DNA of 64,000 nt from Isoetes taiwanensis (taxonomy: Eukaryota > Streptophyta > Lycopodiopsida > Isoetales > Isoetaceae). The notes below the pieces were generated by a model that saw nothing but the letters and a program-made list of their open reading frames with translations, had not been told where the DNA came from and searched no databases. This document shows, piece by piece, positions 11,396 through 22,991 of this stretch. The position numbers were made by a program, and so were the translations under genes. The stretch covers positions 9,868,716 through 9,932,715 of the forward strand of contig JAJEKV010000027.1 in the NCBI GenBank assembly GCA_021234155.1, written 5' to 3'. Every line of letters starts with the position of its first letter. Position 1 is the first letter of the stretch.

Positions 11396-12034
11396 ATGGG
11401 AAAGAAGATCAAGCTTACGATCTTGGGTTTTGTTGCCGTCTGCTGTATTTTGTTCTTGGTCGCATTCCGGCAGACTCCACAGGTAGAAGAAAAGGTAGAA
11501 GTTACCCACAGAGTTTTTTTCGAAGTAGATATTGATGGCCAGCGTGCTGGAAGAATAGTAATGGGTCTCTATGGTGACGTTGTGCCCAAGACAGTAGAGA
11601 ACTTTAGAAGCCTTTGCACTGGAAAGAAAGGAAAAGGGAAAAATGGGAAGAAGCTGCATTACAAGGGAAGCATTTTCCATAGGATTATACCAGGCTTTAT
11701 GATCCAGGGAGGAGATATTACTCATGGCAATGGTAAGGGTGGAGAATCTATATATGGCGACAAGTTTGAAGATGAAAATTTTCGACTAAAGCATTCTAGC
11801 CCTGGGACCATATCCATGGTGAATGATGGTCCTAATTCTAATGGTTCCCAATTCTTTATTACTACTGTCAAGGCTAATTGGCTAGATGGTGAACATGTTG
11901 TGTTTGGCAAAGTTTTGAGTGGGATGGATGTTGTGTACATGGCGGAGGGTTCTGGTAGCTACAGTGGCCAGCCAAGGAAGGTTGTGAAGATTGTCGATTC
12001 TGGCGAAATCCCTCGCAGCAAGTGGGAAGAGTAA
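11396..12034 (+). CDS. Membrane-anchored cyclophilin, CYP21-1-like peptidyl-prolyl isomerase, intronless
   Basis: One uninterrupted frame of 212 residues. Residues 1-25 are a basic start plus a hydrophobic segment ([18 protein letters not shown]), a signal anchor for the secretory pathway. The cyclophilin domain follows, with [21 protein letters not shown], here cited as [10 protein letters not shown], then [14 protein letters not shown] (catalytic Arg plus Phe, Met, Gln), NGSQFFITT and [11 protein letters not shown] (Trp and His). The pocket Ala of MANAG is replaced, giving MVNDGPN. The C-terminus [10 protein letters not shown] matches plant CYP21-1. It would catalyse proline cis-trans isomerisation in secretory-pathway proteins. 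The plant orthologue I know is split by several introns, so this copy may derive from an mRNA. No stop or frameshift is present. Confidence 0.9.
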   Translation: MGKKIKLTILGFVAVCCILFLVAFRQTPQVEEKVEVTHRVFFEVDIDGQRAGRIVMGLYGDVVPKTVENFRSLCTGKKGKGKNGKKLHYKGSIFHRIIPGFMIQGGDITHGNGKGGESIYGDKFEDENFRLKHSSPGTISMVNDGPNSNGSQFFITTVKANWLDGEHVVFGKVLSGMDVVYMAEGSGSYSGQPRKVVKIVDSGEIPRSKWEE

Positions 12035-13697
12035 ATCTATTTCTAGGGAAACTCATCCTGTTATTCCAGCAATGATATCTTACTATTCATGGCTCTGAGG
12101 TATGAAATGAGTTTTGCAATATGCCGCTTCATTTCAGAGCTTTCTTCTAGCTGTACTTAGAGGTCAACGCTTCACAAATGATTACTTAATATGTGACTTA
12201 ATTGTTGAAGTCCTTCAATGGAAAATGTATTTCAGTGTAAATGCAGCTATTGTGTTCAATATTGGCATTTGATGTAGAGATAGAAAACATTCTGAACATG
12301 GGGAACATTAGCATTTTATGTGGAGGTTCCGAAACTTGTACTAACAATTTTTGTTTCAACTGGCAGCTGTCCTACTTTCTGGCTAAATTAGACTCTTCTC
12401 TGCCCTTGAAATGCACGTTAAGTTGCAGAATTTAGAGTTACTTAAGTTGCAATTCTGTTCAATTTCTAGCTGGCTTTTAGTTCTTGGCCTTGCGTAGCCA
12501 TGTTATAAGCAAGATCTGGGCAAGGAGATGGTCCAAAATTACCAATCATGGTATGGGCGAGGTAGAGGGTTGGACTTTAGTTATCAATTGTCTGGTGGTT
12601 AACTGATTCAGTGAAATGGTTCTCGCTCTCTTATTTTGAGCAAGGAAGCAATGCTGCGGAGGACCTTGGGAGGATATAATTTGTCATCCAATCGGTTCTA
12701 GAGTAAGAGGTCTGCATAGAAGACCATTAGCTTGTATTTATTGGTGATTTTATTTCCTTTTATCTGTTGTTGTTTAGGATTTTGAACCATTTGCAGTTCC
12801 CTGGTTATTGAAGGTTATTTTCCACATACCTGGACCCGCTTCCTGTGTTGCCACAGACCGTTTTCTGTGTTGCCACAGGCAGTGCCACAGGTAGCGAACT
12901 GCTATTTGAATCACTCTGGCGATTAACCACCATGCCTTATTTCCTCCACAAGATCTCCCTGCTAATTTGGAAGCTTTGCACCCTTCCTGGAATAATTGCA
13001 TCTTGGTGTCCTCTTGTTGCTTTGACATGTTTTTGTGTTTTAAACATTAGTCGCATGTTCTAGAGTAATTGTTTTTTTTTTTTGTTGGTTGTTCAGATAT
13101 CCTTCTATATATATGATTACTAGAAATTGGAATTAGCTTTATCTATCGTTCTCCCACCACCTATCCCTCTTGCGGTTCTAAAGTTGGACCTCCTGTTACG
13201 ACCCTCAGGATTCAGCTCAAAGATGGCAGGCATCTGGCCTACAAAGAAAAAAGAGCCCCAATAGCATGCTAAACTTATTTCAAATAGTTTGGCAGAAAAA
13301 TTGGAAGAAACGGAGGTCTATATGATAGGGTTTGACAGAGGCAATGCTTTACTGAAGCGGAAGTTTCTCCGGCAGAATGCTTCCTGCCCCTGTTGTTGAA
13401 GTCCCCTCTTCCTGTACATTTTCTTCTCGCTCTTATGCAATCTACACCGGAATCACGTGAGTTCCAATTAGTTTAGGAAACGCAGGGTTCAGGTAGATCA
13501 ATGGTGGTTAATGCGGTGAAGGTCAGATTCATGTGGGTTTGGTTTTTGTAATTTGTCTTTTAAGTCATGTGGGACTAGTTCAGCTCAGCTCAGCAGCTTC
13601 TGTTTTCTTTTGTTTGGGAAGCCAGGCAGGCAATTCAAGAAAAAATATTCTGATATAGCTGAAGAATAATTGAATAAGAGCGTCAGAAATTTATGGG
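12035..13697. other. Intergenic, cyclophilin 3' flank and unassigned DNA
   Basis: The first few hundred bases are probably 3' UTR. Open frames of 64-84 codons occur on both strands around 12241-13063, but none resembles a known protein or shows splice support. Runs of T lie near 13070-13083. Confidence 0.35.
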
Positions 13698-13955
13698 TTG
13701 CAAAATTCGCAGTGCCTTGATTTGGGCGACAATTATATGACAGGAGAGTTTCCAGATGGTCTGTTGAATTGCACAGAGGTCCGGTATTTAAATTTGAGCG
13801 AGAATCTGATAGTGGGTTTTCTTCCAACGCAAATTTCTAAACTCTCTAAGCTGGTTGATCTTGATTTCAATGGCAACAATTTTGCCGGAGAAATGCCCTC
13901 TGCTTTTGGGGTTTTGCTGGATTCTGCTGTATCTTTATGTAGAAGAAACCCTTAG
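13698..13955 (+). pseudogene. Leucine-rich-repeat fragment of a receptor-like kinase
   Basis: About three plant extracellular LRRs are readable: LDLGDNYMTGEFP, YLNLSENLIVGFLPTQI and LVDLDFNGNNFAGEMP, matching LxxLxLxxNxxxGxxP. The frame ends soon after at GVLLDSAVSL. There is no signal peptide, membrane segment or kinase domain nearby on this strand. It is best read as an isolated exon scrap of an LRR receptor-like kinase. An AG acceptor-like site just before 13713 fits an exon edge. Confidence 0.75.
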
Positions 13956-15061
13956 TTTGATGCTATCTTCTTCACTATAGTTGAGAGGATCGGTGCTTGC
14001 AAAGACAACAAAGAGAAAACATTATTGAATAATGGTGCTCCAGAAACATGACACAAGTGTATTACAGCGATGTGGCTTCAGCTTGTGTCTAAGGGTTTTT
14101 GAGCAATTCTATCAAGGTAATATTTGAAACTACCTAATGATTCTAGTTTTGCATATGCTGTTAGAACAAAGAAGGTTAAGCTTTGATATAGAAGTAGAGG
14201 AGTATTGACTATTGAGAGATTTAATAAGGCTAAATGTATTCACAGATCAAATTATGATTTTGCATTTTAGTGTCAACAATTGGAACTACAGGATGCAGTC
14301 GAAACATCCTTATGAAAATGATAAGCAAGATTGAGCAAAAAGGAGAAAGAGACACAGATACTCACATTAGAGAGGTATTATTCTTTTGCTGCTGTTGCAT
14401 CAAAGATGCAAGTCCTCCTTTGAGCAAACCATGCTCGGTGTGTATAATGCATTTTAGTATGAGTAGTAACTGTATAAAGCTCTGAAGAAAATGGAGGATT
14501 ACGCAGCCGAATAAGACATGTCCCAAACATTTCAATGGAAAAGCTATGGTATGCTATTTGCTGATGTGGCCCAATCAAATGTTCAGAAATTTAAGACACT
14601 AGTGTAGTGGAAAAGAGACCTTATTACTCATTTTATTTTTATCTCTCCTTGTTTTGCAAGTATTTTTTCTATTTTCTTATTTTCTATGTATAAGGGTTGG
14701 CTCATATTATTTTTATCTTTTAGTTGTGCTGGTATTCCTTAAGCTGACTCGTGGCTGATTTACATGTTCTTATAGGTGCAAATTTAATATATCCACATGC
14801 TCCACTTACCTTAACTAGGGCTGATGGGAGCTCTAGTGCATTTCTAGACCTAGGATTTGGGAATATTCTCATGGATATACCCTTTGGGAGCATCTTCGTA
14901 CACCTAAGCGTGGGATGGGTTCAAACACTTAGGTGGCTCTATTTATTAGGGCATTTGACAAGCATTGGAAAGAAATCCAATTCCATGTTGACTCCAGACT
15001 AGAAACAAGCTTAAATTAGACTCCAATCCCCTAGGAAAAGATTGAGAAGATAAGGATGCTA
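13956..15061. other. Intergenic, nothing recognised
   Basis: AT-rich sequence without recognisable coding potential or clear repeat structure. Confidence 0.35.
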
Positions 15062-15290
15062 TATTAGCATCGAGCACCATGTGCCACAAGTTTCAGGGCC
15101 ACAAAAAGTCCTGCACACGCCAGACTTACACGAATCTCCCTTTCTGTTTGCGCTTACCAAATTGATTGAGACTGTCTTCCAAAGCAATATGCCACCACCT
15201 GCAAGTAGAATGAAGCAACATGCTGGGGGATTCGAACCTCTTGCACAATGCACAGCTCTAAGCAGTCTCCTACCCTTATAGGGCAGGGGC
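15062..15290 (-). mobile_element. Possible tRNA-derived SINE
   Basis: On the minus strand an A-box-like GACTGCTTAGAGC (about 15257-15269) is followed by a B-box GGTTCGAATCCC (about 15229-15240), the layout of an RNA polymerase III promoter in tRNA-derived SINEs. The flanking arms do not pair into a full tRNA, so an intact tRNA gene is unlikely. The 3' end is not defined and no other copy is seen in the window. Confidence 0.4.
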
Positions 15291-16279
15291 TATTCCCATG
15301 CATACGCATATGCAAACACACATTGTTTTCCCTATAATTTTTTCAGTTTTCCAAGTTTTTCTTCCGCAAGCATGCAATGCAAACCACAAAAGCACACAAT
15401 TCTAGTTTTGAGCAATCAGATATCACTCTTTTGTTTTTGTCTTCCAATCCAAATACAGTTTCCACATACATTTTTATATTTTTAAGGTTTTTCTTGATGC
15501 ACAAGACCTACAACAAAACATCAAACATGATGAAAACAAGACATGAAATCAAATAAACATACCAATACCTAGTTATTACTCATAACAGCATTGTGATGCC
15601 TTGCCAAAGTATCAATCATTCGCAATTCCCTCAAGAGAAGAGCCCATGCCAAATTCATGTGCGCCCATATGCTGGCACTCAGCAGTGCTGACCTCGACCT
15701 CCTCCCACTCCATATGGAAGACAACCTCTTTCAATGCTGCAAGTATCCTGAACAATCTTGTCGACGATGCCACAGACTCCGCAAGGGTATTGATGCTAAC
15801 AATTCTTGACACCACTTCCAATGCAACCTGGACATGCTCTCCCCTCCCGGCCTTTTTTTGCGTGTATTGTAACATGATGTATAATTGTAAGCCTTTTTTA
15901 TATAGTTTTCCTATAATTTTGATGTTGAATTTCATGTGATTTACTTGAAGAGTGCATATTAAATTTGTTTGTTTCAATTCGCTCAGATTTCCTTGCATTT
16001 TTAATGAGAAAAATAAACAGAACAAGATTAAGGAGGGCTAAAACAATAAAAGAGCACAGAATGAATGAACATTCTGGTTAAAGATTTAAAAACGGCTGTA
16101 TGCCAACTTCCCATATGATTACATCCATGTTTCCAGCCAGAAGAAAAAGAGAGTACAAGCTAATATAGTGGAACCAATTTGCCTTCCATTATAACCTCTG
16201 AGATGCTTTGAGATGGCTATACTGAGAATTACAAGTGTAAGCTCAAGACAAGCTGTTTATAGTGAGTTACATGACAAGA
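15291..16279. other. Intergenic, 3' flank of the p44 gene
   Basis: Overlapping frames of 112 (plus) and 137 (minus) codons at 15601-16025 mirror each other and match nothing I know. Part of the right end should be the p44 3' UTR. Confidence 0.35.
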
Positions 16280-17951
16280 CTAGCCAGAAGGGTCCGAAAG
16301 AACCTCACATCCAGGACAGTTGTGAAGACTCTCATGAATGTACAAGTCGCATTCATAGCAGTAATGTCGTTTACATTTTGGGCATGCTAGCCGAACACCA
16401 ACCACCTTGCTTCCTGTTAGCACAAGAACCATAGATAAGAATGATAAAGCTAATTGTGAAAGAAATATGACTGGATCAAGCACCTTCCTACGTCAGAAAA
16501 TGATGGATGTAATAAACTTACCAGGATATGGAAGCTGTGCTTGGCAGCCAAAGCAGAATTTTTCTATGGCCTGCTTTCCTTTCAGTGCAGAATCCATGTT
16601 GAATTCATCAAATGTTGGCACAGGGAATAAATGATGATATGACCTTGCCAAGTGAGGAGAAGAGACAAGTGTGAGGCCGCAAATATGACACTCGGTTGGT
16701 AACTCACAGACGCGACCTCTACAGCGTGGACATGTGTAACCTCCTCCGATCTTTACTTCTCCATGGCATGCACATATAGCAACAGAACCCTCTGCTGCCT
16801 GTTGAGGAAAACCCATTCTTACAAGGCTTACCAATGCAGCCTCTGCAGATGCAGGAGGTGGAAGTACATGCTCCAGTATTAAATCTTTGAGGTGATTCTG
16901 CCATATTCAATAAGAGTTTAAGAGTTTATGAGGGGTAGGGTTCCACTCTTATTGATCTTATAGTCAAAAATTGACTGACCTCGCTCAATGCTACAGTATA
17001 AGTGCCTCCAGTCTTTTCACACAAGAGCTTGCAAATGTAAATTTCTGCAGCAACACCAACAACTGAACACCTTATCTTAGCTTCTTTGCACTTCTGTAAT
17101 GTTTCCATGACGTCTCCAGGGTCACATGTGCTCAATGCTGAAAATAGTAGCACCAGTTCTCGATGTCCATAGCTTGGTATCTGAGAAAGAGAGCTGTATG
17201 CCAGATCCAATGCATTCTGAATAGAAGCATCTCCAGAGGCTTCCATACTTTTCCGAAGTTCTCGAATGTGAGTCTCAGGGCTTCCACTTAATTCTGTTAG
17301 CTGATACGCCACTCCATTTTTTATGGTGATAATACCTAGGTGGCTAAGTGGATTTTGGTCAAAAAATTCCCGCACAAAAGCTTCCACACAGTTTACTACA
17401 ACTGCCATGCGACTTGGCCGGAAGTCCATCTCAGCTGCTGCCTGTAACACCATAGCTTTTCAGTGTCTATCAAATCGTAACACATACATGATTCACGTTC
17501 CTTGTTTAATAAACTTTCAGCTATAAAAGCTTTTAGCTGAAATGCACGGGAAATATTTCTGAAGGTGTTAAGTGTATATGCAGTATATGCAAAACAATTC
17601 TGAAACTAGAAGAATTGAAACCCCAGAGGCAGGAATAAAAATGGGAGGAAATCAACGCATACATCATGAAATGAGCAATAGGATTAGGCGACAAGCAATG
17701 GCTTAACTTACCCGCGAAAAATCTACAATGACATAGAGATAACGAATAATCCCGCGTTGAACATGAGGTCCTACTGCTTGCAAGCGACGACGATGCGCCC
17801 TCTGTTGCTTGACAGTATCGACGGACTTGAGCAGGCCAGATTCATCTTCCACAATGGATTCCCAGGAACGGTCGTCTGCATAAGCCCTCTCCCAAGCTTC
17901 TGTATCATGCAAGACATCGTCGCCATCTCCATCCTCTTCCGGTATGTCCAT
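16280..17951 (-). CDS. GTF2H2: TFIIH core subunit p44/SSL1 (GTF2H2), four exons
   Basis: Exons run 17951-17712, 17441-16980, 16897-16522 and 16413-16280 with GTAAGT, GTCAGT and GTAAGT donors. They join in frame to about 403 residues. Exon 1 has AWERAYADDRSWESI and IRYLYVIVDFSR, the start of the von Willebrand A-like domain. Exon 2 continues it with MDFRPSRMAVVV, REFFDQNPLSHLGI and ALSTCDPGDVMETL. Exon 3 has the Ssl1 signature GLTLVSSPHLARSYHHLFPV and zinc-binding CPRCRGRVCELPTECHIC, here in part as CPRCRGRVC. Exon 4 ends with the RING-like CPKCKRHYCYECDLYIHESLHNCPGC, in part CPKCKRHYCYEC. p44 pairs with p34 and regulates the XPD helicase in transcription initiation and nucleotide excision repair in the nucleus. 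Length matches plant orthologues and all zinc ligands are present. The ATG at 17951 is the first in frame. Confidence 0.95.
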
Positions 17952-18299
17952 GCCCTGGTTTCTTCACAATGAACGAAGTCTCGCGTTTTAGGGTTCATAA
18001 GTCGGAATAGTCTATTTCCCAATTTTAAGCCTAGGATTTCTTTCAGGGTTTAATCCAACATTTTCAATTTCTCTAGATTGATAGGTAGGTAGGTAGGTAG
18101 GTAGGAAGGTTATTGCTTATTTGCTAAGGCTATTGTCCCAATAAACTTCTGATGATTGGTAAACCTTGGGGAGAAGAAATTTCAATGCACACAAGCTCAA
18201 AAAAATAGTATGTTGTTGCAGCATATTCTTGACTTGCATTTCAAACCTCGGAATATTATTGTGCGAGGCTTGAGAACTTGCCTCATCAGATTTTAGTGA
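17952..18299. other. p44 upstream region
   Basis: Contains the likely p44 promoter and leader. A minus-strand CTAAAACGCGAG segment lies near the start. A (TAGG)n tract lies at 18082-18106. Confidence 0.4.
18082..18106. repeat. (TAGG)n microsatellite
   Basis: About six tandem TAGG units. Confidence 0.95.
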
Positions 18300-18907
18300 C
18301 CTTGGGGTAAGTGTACTACATTTTTCAAGCTTTGGTCTCTCCTCTCCTTTGCTTCCTCCTTCGGGAGCTGGCCTTTGCCCGTACCGCGACTGGCGCCTGG
18401 GCCGAGGGTTGTGCGGCGAGTGATGGATGGCGCTCGGGAGGTGCGTGATGATGGGTGGCGCCGCCTGGGCGTGCTCGGCGTATGTGCCTGAAAGCATGCC
18501 TGGATCGGTGGAGCGGTTTGGTGAGGAGGCACCTCCACTGGGCGATTTCTTTGAACGGTTTCTCTGAGCGCCGCCTTCCCCAAGCGCTGTCAGGCGATTG
18601 GCGTTGGGGGGCCGGTTTTCCAAAGACCGGTTGTGAAGAGGTTACGGTTCCGAGGCGTTTGGTGAAGTCTTGTCTGTTGGAGGTATGCTTATTTCTTTTC
18701 GCAATAGCATGGATTTTTGGATGCGTAGTCATCCTGGCAACAGTTTTTTCCCATGTGGTTTTTAATCTGGGCCATGGTGATTATGGTTTGTTCTGTGGGC
18801 TTCGGTCCTTGTTCTGGTTAGGGACTTCGGTCCCGTTTTGTACTTGTGGTCCCATAACCCGATTGGGTTCCGTGGACATTAAAAGTTTCTTCCTTCCTTC
18901 CTTCCTT
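18300..18907 (+). mobile_element. Possible retroposon with shared 3' tail and (TTCC)n end
   Basis: The right end reads TTTGTACTTG, then GGTCCCATA, then a TCCGTGGAC-type segment, then ATTAAAAG and a (TTCC)n run (18889-18907). The same end occurs at 34688-34734, followed by (TTCTA)n. Sharing only a 3' end followed by a short tandem repeat is typical of LINE/SINE pairs mobilised by one reverse transcriptase. A small hairpin GGGACTTCGGTCCC precedes the tail (about 18822-18835). The GC-rich body at 18340-18660 has overlapping frames on both strands and no recognisable protein. The 5' end is a guess. Confidence 0.4.
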
Positions 18908-19597
18908 TCAAGATAACATTTCAAAAATATGCAAAATTTTGGCCAAAATTGAAGTTTTTGTGAGATGGGTGAGTTGGTTTGTAGCATGGATTGGTTGTCG
19001 TTACTCAAATGTTTTGTGTTGCTTATTTCCACTTATTTTCCTTTAGTTGTTGTTCAGTGATGCCTGATACCATATTCTTCTTCTGTGCCTTGCAAGTTGG
19101 CTCGTATTGTTTGAGTAATTCTGATACGAATGACATGTACTTCCTGCAAAACTTAGCAACTCTATCAGTACAACCGAAGTAAATCACAAAAGTGGACTTT
19201 TTGGCACAAGTTTACCACCCAGTTGGGTTCAAGCAAGCAATCTTACTCGGGGACTACCCAATCCTGAGAGTCTTGCTGAACAACCGTTCAATTATCTCTG
19301 GGTTTAGCAAACATATGGGAAGAATAGGAATTGGATTTTAGTCTCAGTTAAAAGGAACGAGCTAGCAATTCTGGCTTGTCAATTATCTTGATCTCTAACT
19401 TCTATCTATTATGCTTCCGCCTTTAGCTTTTCGAGGACTCACCTACAAAATTCACAACACAACTTTATATCAGAATAAATTCATGTTGGTTCATTGCTTA
19501 GAATCCTCGACCCTGTTACTAACCATCAAAATAAAATATTTAACAAGTGTTATGATATCATTGAGCTTATCTTTAAAATGTGGCATGACATAAAATA
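18908..19597. other. Intergenic, nothing recognised
   Basis: No coding sequence or repeat structure is recognised. Confidence 0.35.
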
Positions 19598-19709
<112 letters not shown>

Positions 19710-19855
19710 TAATGGATAGAATTTCATATTAGGTAATGAAAAGGCTATAGCTAATACGAATACTATGTTCGCTTAATGCTTAGCTATCAACTCTCCTAAA
19801 CCGCTTGCCTGAGCTTGTGCCATAATAATTTGTTCCTGTCTCAAGACTGATCGCC

Positions 19856-20860
19856 CGCAATTATCTACCTTGAGGGCATAGGTTCTTTCCTTCCCATATC
19901 AAGACTAATCAAACTCGATTATCTGTCTTGCAGGAATCTCTCAAAGACTAATCGTACTCAATCGTTTGTCTTAAGAAGTAACAACCTTTTTCTGAAGCTA
20001 GTCAATTGACTATCTACTTTGAAAGGTATATTTACAAGCTATCCTTGCCAGGTTTCTCTTAAAACTGGCAACCTTAGCATCTATCCTTGTGAGGTTTATA
20101 GCATGTCTCTTCTCTAGGCTGGTAATCTTACCATCAGTCCTTGAGAGACACTTTAACACAATGAACTTAGGATCTGGTTATTGCCCAGTAGATGTAATAA
20201 CCTCCCTTCTTCTAACCCAAGACCAAAAACTTGAAGAAAACAACTACTTCTTTAACTCAAATCAAATTTTTACAATGCTCAGTCAATCTGACATCATATG
20301 CACAAACAAATATTACTTTATCTTATAATCGCAAACGCCTAAATCTTTAGGTTGCTCCTTGCGCATGTAAGAGGTAATAATGCTTCTTGAACTCATTTCC
20401 TGCATGATAATCTCTATGTCCTGCGATAACTTAATGAACGATATTAAAATTGGCAAACCCATCTGTAATTGCTATGTTTCCTTGGCTAGATTATACATTA
20501 ACTGCAGTCAAGTTAATTATGTAATCCACTTTCATCTAGCATAAGTGCATCCCATGTCCATCTAGGCAAAGCTCTAGGGTTCTTTACACTAGTACGTTTA
20601 ATCGATCCACCACAACTGCCGCAACTTGTAAGTTAGAAGTTTCTTGTCCTTCAAAGGCAAATCCATATGAAACCATGCAAACTACTAATATTCCTTTCAT
20701 TTGCAATGGTTTTAAATACAATCCAACATTTATCTCCCCCAACAAAAAAAAAACCACAAACCACAAAAGAAGAGGGATAATCACAATCTAAGTCAAATCT
20801 AGGTTAAAATATTGTCGGTTGTCTTCCTTGAAACTGGGCTTCTATTTAAGGTTTACGGAA
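19856..20860 (+). repeat. Dispersed 'A' repeat, copy 1
   Basis: About 1 kb of non-coding DNA that recurs at 33294-34192, 35512-37365 (interrupted) and 57717-58275 (cut). Landmarks are AGACTAATCG, GCATGTCTCTTCTCTAGG, AGAGACACTTTAACAC and TGAAACTGGGC. This copy stands alone, without the adjoining 'B' segment found in the 32.8-58.3 kb array. Confidence 0.85.
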
Positions 20861-21169
20861 TATGTAGCATAATAACAGGGGGTTTTCTTTGTGTTTTTGT
20901 ACGCTTTTCACTAAGGTTTTCCTATGATTTCGTGATGTAAGCATGATTTCATTAATTGGAGAAAATAACGCAATTTTGAGAATTTTAAGCACACCTAATT
21001 TGCTCAAGCACCAATACTTTCACCTAGTTCTCGAGCCCAAGATACATGTGGTCACAAACATACACATATCCATACAAATTATGTGTTGTACGTGTTAGTG
21101 ATACTTGCACAAGCTCAATAATGACCTTACAATCTACACCAATAATGAACATCAATAATTTTACTTCAC

Positions 21170-21177
21170 TATAAAAG
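21170..21177 (+). promoter_or_regulatory. TATA box of small ORF copy 1
   Basis: TATAAAAG, 42 bases before the ATG at 21212, repeated at 21897-21904 before copy 2. The conserved spacing and the flanking CAGCTC suggest a real promoter. Confidence 0.55.
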
Positions 21178-21211
21178 CAGCTCCATTCGGTGATAGAGGT
21201 CATTCAGTAAG

Positions 21212-21453
21212 ATGGCTTCCTTGCCTCCTCGTCCGGAGCACATCCGATCCTTCAAGTGCTACTTGAGCTACAACGATCTGTGTGAATGCTATAGAAATGG
21301 TGTTAATCTTGATCCATGGCTCCAAAATCAAAGCGGATGGTCCTGCGAAAGCTTGGGAAGCTCACTCGTGTTGTGGTCCACCTTTATTGGCTTCCTGATC
21401 AGGAGATCTTTGAGCTGAATGCCATCACCTTAGCAGGTGTTGATGATGAGTGA
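21212..21453 (+). pseudogene. Small conserved ORF, copy 1, one frameshift
   Basis: Begins MASLPPRPEH and has LSYNDLCECYRNG and VNLDPWLQ. After a one-base shift near 21360 it continues as LTRVVVHLYWLPDQEIF to GVDDE and a stop at 21453. Together that is about 80 residues. It is homologous to copies at 21939-22181 and 50729-50914, with shared NDL..C..RG...D and HL.W.P. I do not recognise the family. It is small and soluble-looking with no membrane segment. Confidence 0.55.
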
Positions 21454-21896
21454 ATCGTTGAAGACTTGTGTACCTGCCAAGGATATAATAATGATATATG
21501 AGCACTTCTATAGTATGTAAGGATGTAATACGCATAATCAATGTTATCAGTGATGACTACTGTATCTGTTAAGGATATAATAATGATATGAGCACCTATG
21601 AACTATGTAAGGATGTAATAGCACAATGAATATTATCTGATGTATCATACCTGAGTATAGGGTAAGGTTGTGCTCTTCGACCTCCACTTTATTTGCAAGC
21701 AGTCCCTAATGTCAATCACACCTAAATTACTCAAGCACAAATACTTTTACCTTAGTAAAATCCACAAAGCATGTTTTCACTTGATACACATATCCATATA
21801 AAATATGCATTATACTTCTACGTATACACGAGTCTTACATACGCTCAATAATGGCGCTACAGTCTACCCCAACAATTCACAATAATTTTACTTGAC

Positions 21897-21904
21897 TATA
21901 AAAG
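21897..21904 (+). promoter_or_regulatory. TATA box of small ORF copy 2
   Basis: TATAAAAG followed by CAGCTC, as at 21170. Confidence 0.55.
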
Positions 21905-21938
21905 CAGCTCACTTCGGGGCTAGAGGTCATTCATCTCC

Positions 21939-22181
21939 CATGGATTTTTCGCCTTCTTCTGTTCACCACGTCGAGGGATCAAGTGCTCAATGAGCTACAA
22001 TGATCTTGTCGGTTGCCTAGATAGGGGTATTCTTCTTGATCCCTACCTGCGATCCAAAGCTATGGGCGCTGAGATTCGCTGCCCTGGGCTAATTCGTGTT
22101 ATGATCCACCTCATTTGGCTTCCTGAGCGCAATAGCTACGAGATATCAGGGATCACTCCTGCAGCTGTTGATGATGAATGA
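21939..22181 (+). pseudogene. Small conserved ORF, copy 2
   Basis: The likely original start is ATG at 21939 (MDFSPSSVHHVEG), with a one-base shift near 21975. The readable ORF from 21990 is MSYNDLVGCLDRG, then ILLDPYLRSKAMG, then RVMIHLIWLPERNSYEI and ITPAAVDDE. It is a diverged paralogue of copy 1. The function is unknown. Confidence 0.55.
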
Positions 22182-22330
22182 ATCACCTGTTCAGCATTGT
22201 ATAGTGTAAGAGCTCTTGTGTTGAGATGAAAAATGCAGAGCGTAATGAATAATAACTAGTCTATTGTAACTTGCATGTTATATATGATATAGTAATTATG
22301 TAAAAGAGCATTGCATACCTCAAGAGTTCT

Positions 22331-22991
22331 CATCATCGCCGTTAGCTTCTTTAGCCACTAATTCTTGCAACCGAGGCCCCCACACTCATGGGATCGCCAC
22401 CGACAACGGCCTGGTTCTCTGACCCCAACCGTAGTCTGTTGTTTTCAAATGTTGGTAGCGTGGTCATTAGGATTAGGTCTTCAATTCTTGCTCCAAAGAA
22501 TCCCTATAATGCATTGCATATGAGGTTCCCTTTTCGGCAAATGGCTCAAACCAAGAGACAAACACCTCTTAAGTAATGTGGGAGATTAGGGTCCTCTATT
22601 GGGTCCTCTTCGCGCAAAAGCCATCCACGTCGGGCGCTTATCATGCGGCCGATTAGCAAGAGCATTCCTTTCTTGACATCTTGGTAGGGGTCGAATATTT
22701 CAACTGGTTCTTGGGTCTAGCCGAGAAAGGCCCTACGTAATGAGATGCTTCAATGTGCTCATCCATAAACACGTTTTCGGGTTCTTCCAATGCACTTTGC
22801 CCGGTCTTTGGCCGAAATCGAATGACGGCTCTCACGGGTCATAAGGCCCCCAAGCACTCGGCAAAGGGTAGACCAAAGAGTCAATAACTTCATTCATATA
22901 TGTGTTGGACCATGAGTTATCGCCACTCTAGAAATAGGCGCCAAATGCATCATGTACTTGGCAATAGAAGCTCTCAATGCACCTATATCTT
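22331..22991. other. Left margin of cluster 1
   Basis: Frames are broken. Minus-strand fragments at 22653-22835 (MRAVIRFRPKTGQ) may be the C-terminal tail of the transposase-like gene to the right. No terminal inverted repeat of the cluster could be identified. Confidence 0.35.

Larger units (their letters stand above)
20990..22330 (+). repeat. Tandem duplication of about 727 bp, each unit with a TATA box and a small ORF
   Basis: The units at about 20990-21700 and 21713-22330 share flanking landmarks (CACACCTAA, CTCAAGCAC, CAATAATTTTACTT), a TATAAAAGCAGCTC promoter element (21170 and 21897, 727 bases apart) and homologous small ORFs. They have diverged substantially, so the duplication is old. 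A third ORF relative lies at 50729-50914. Confidence 0.7.

Noticed and set aside
15210-15285. Possible intact tRNA gene
   Set aside because: B box and A box are present, but the acceptor and T stems do not pair properly.
18117-18732. Three overlapping Pro/Arg-rich frames of 96-168 codons on the minus strand and a 153-codon frame on the plus strand
   Set aside because: Mutual shadows in a GC-rich block with no domain match in any frame; more likely retroposon body.
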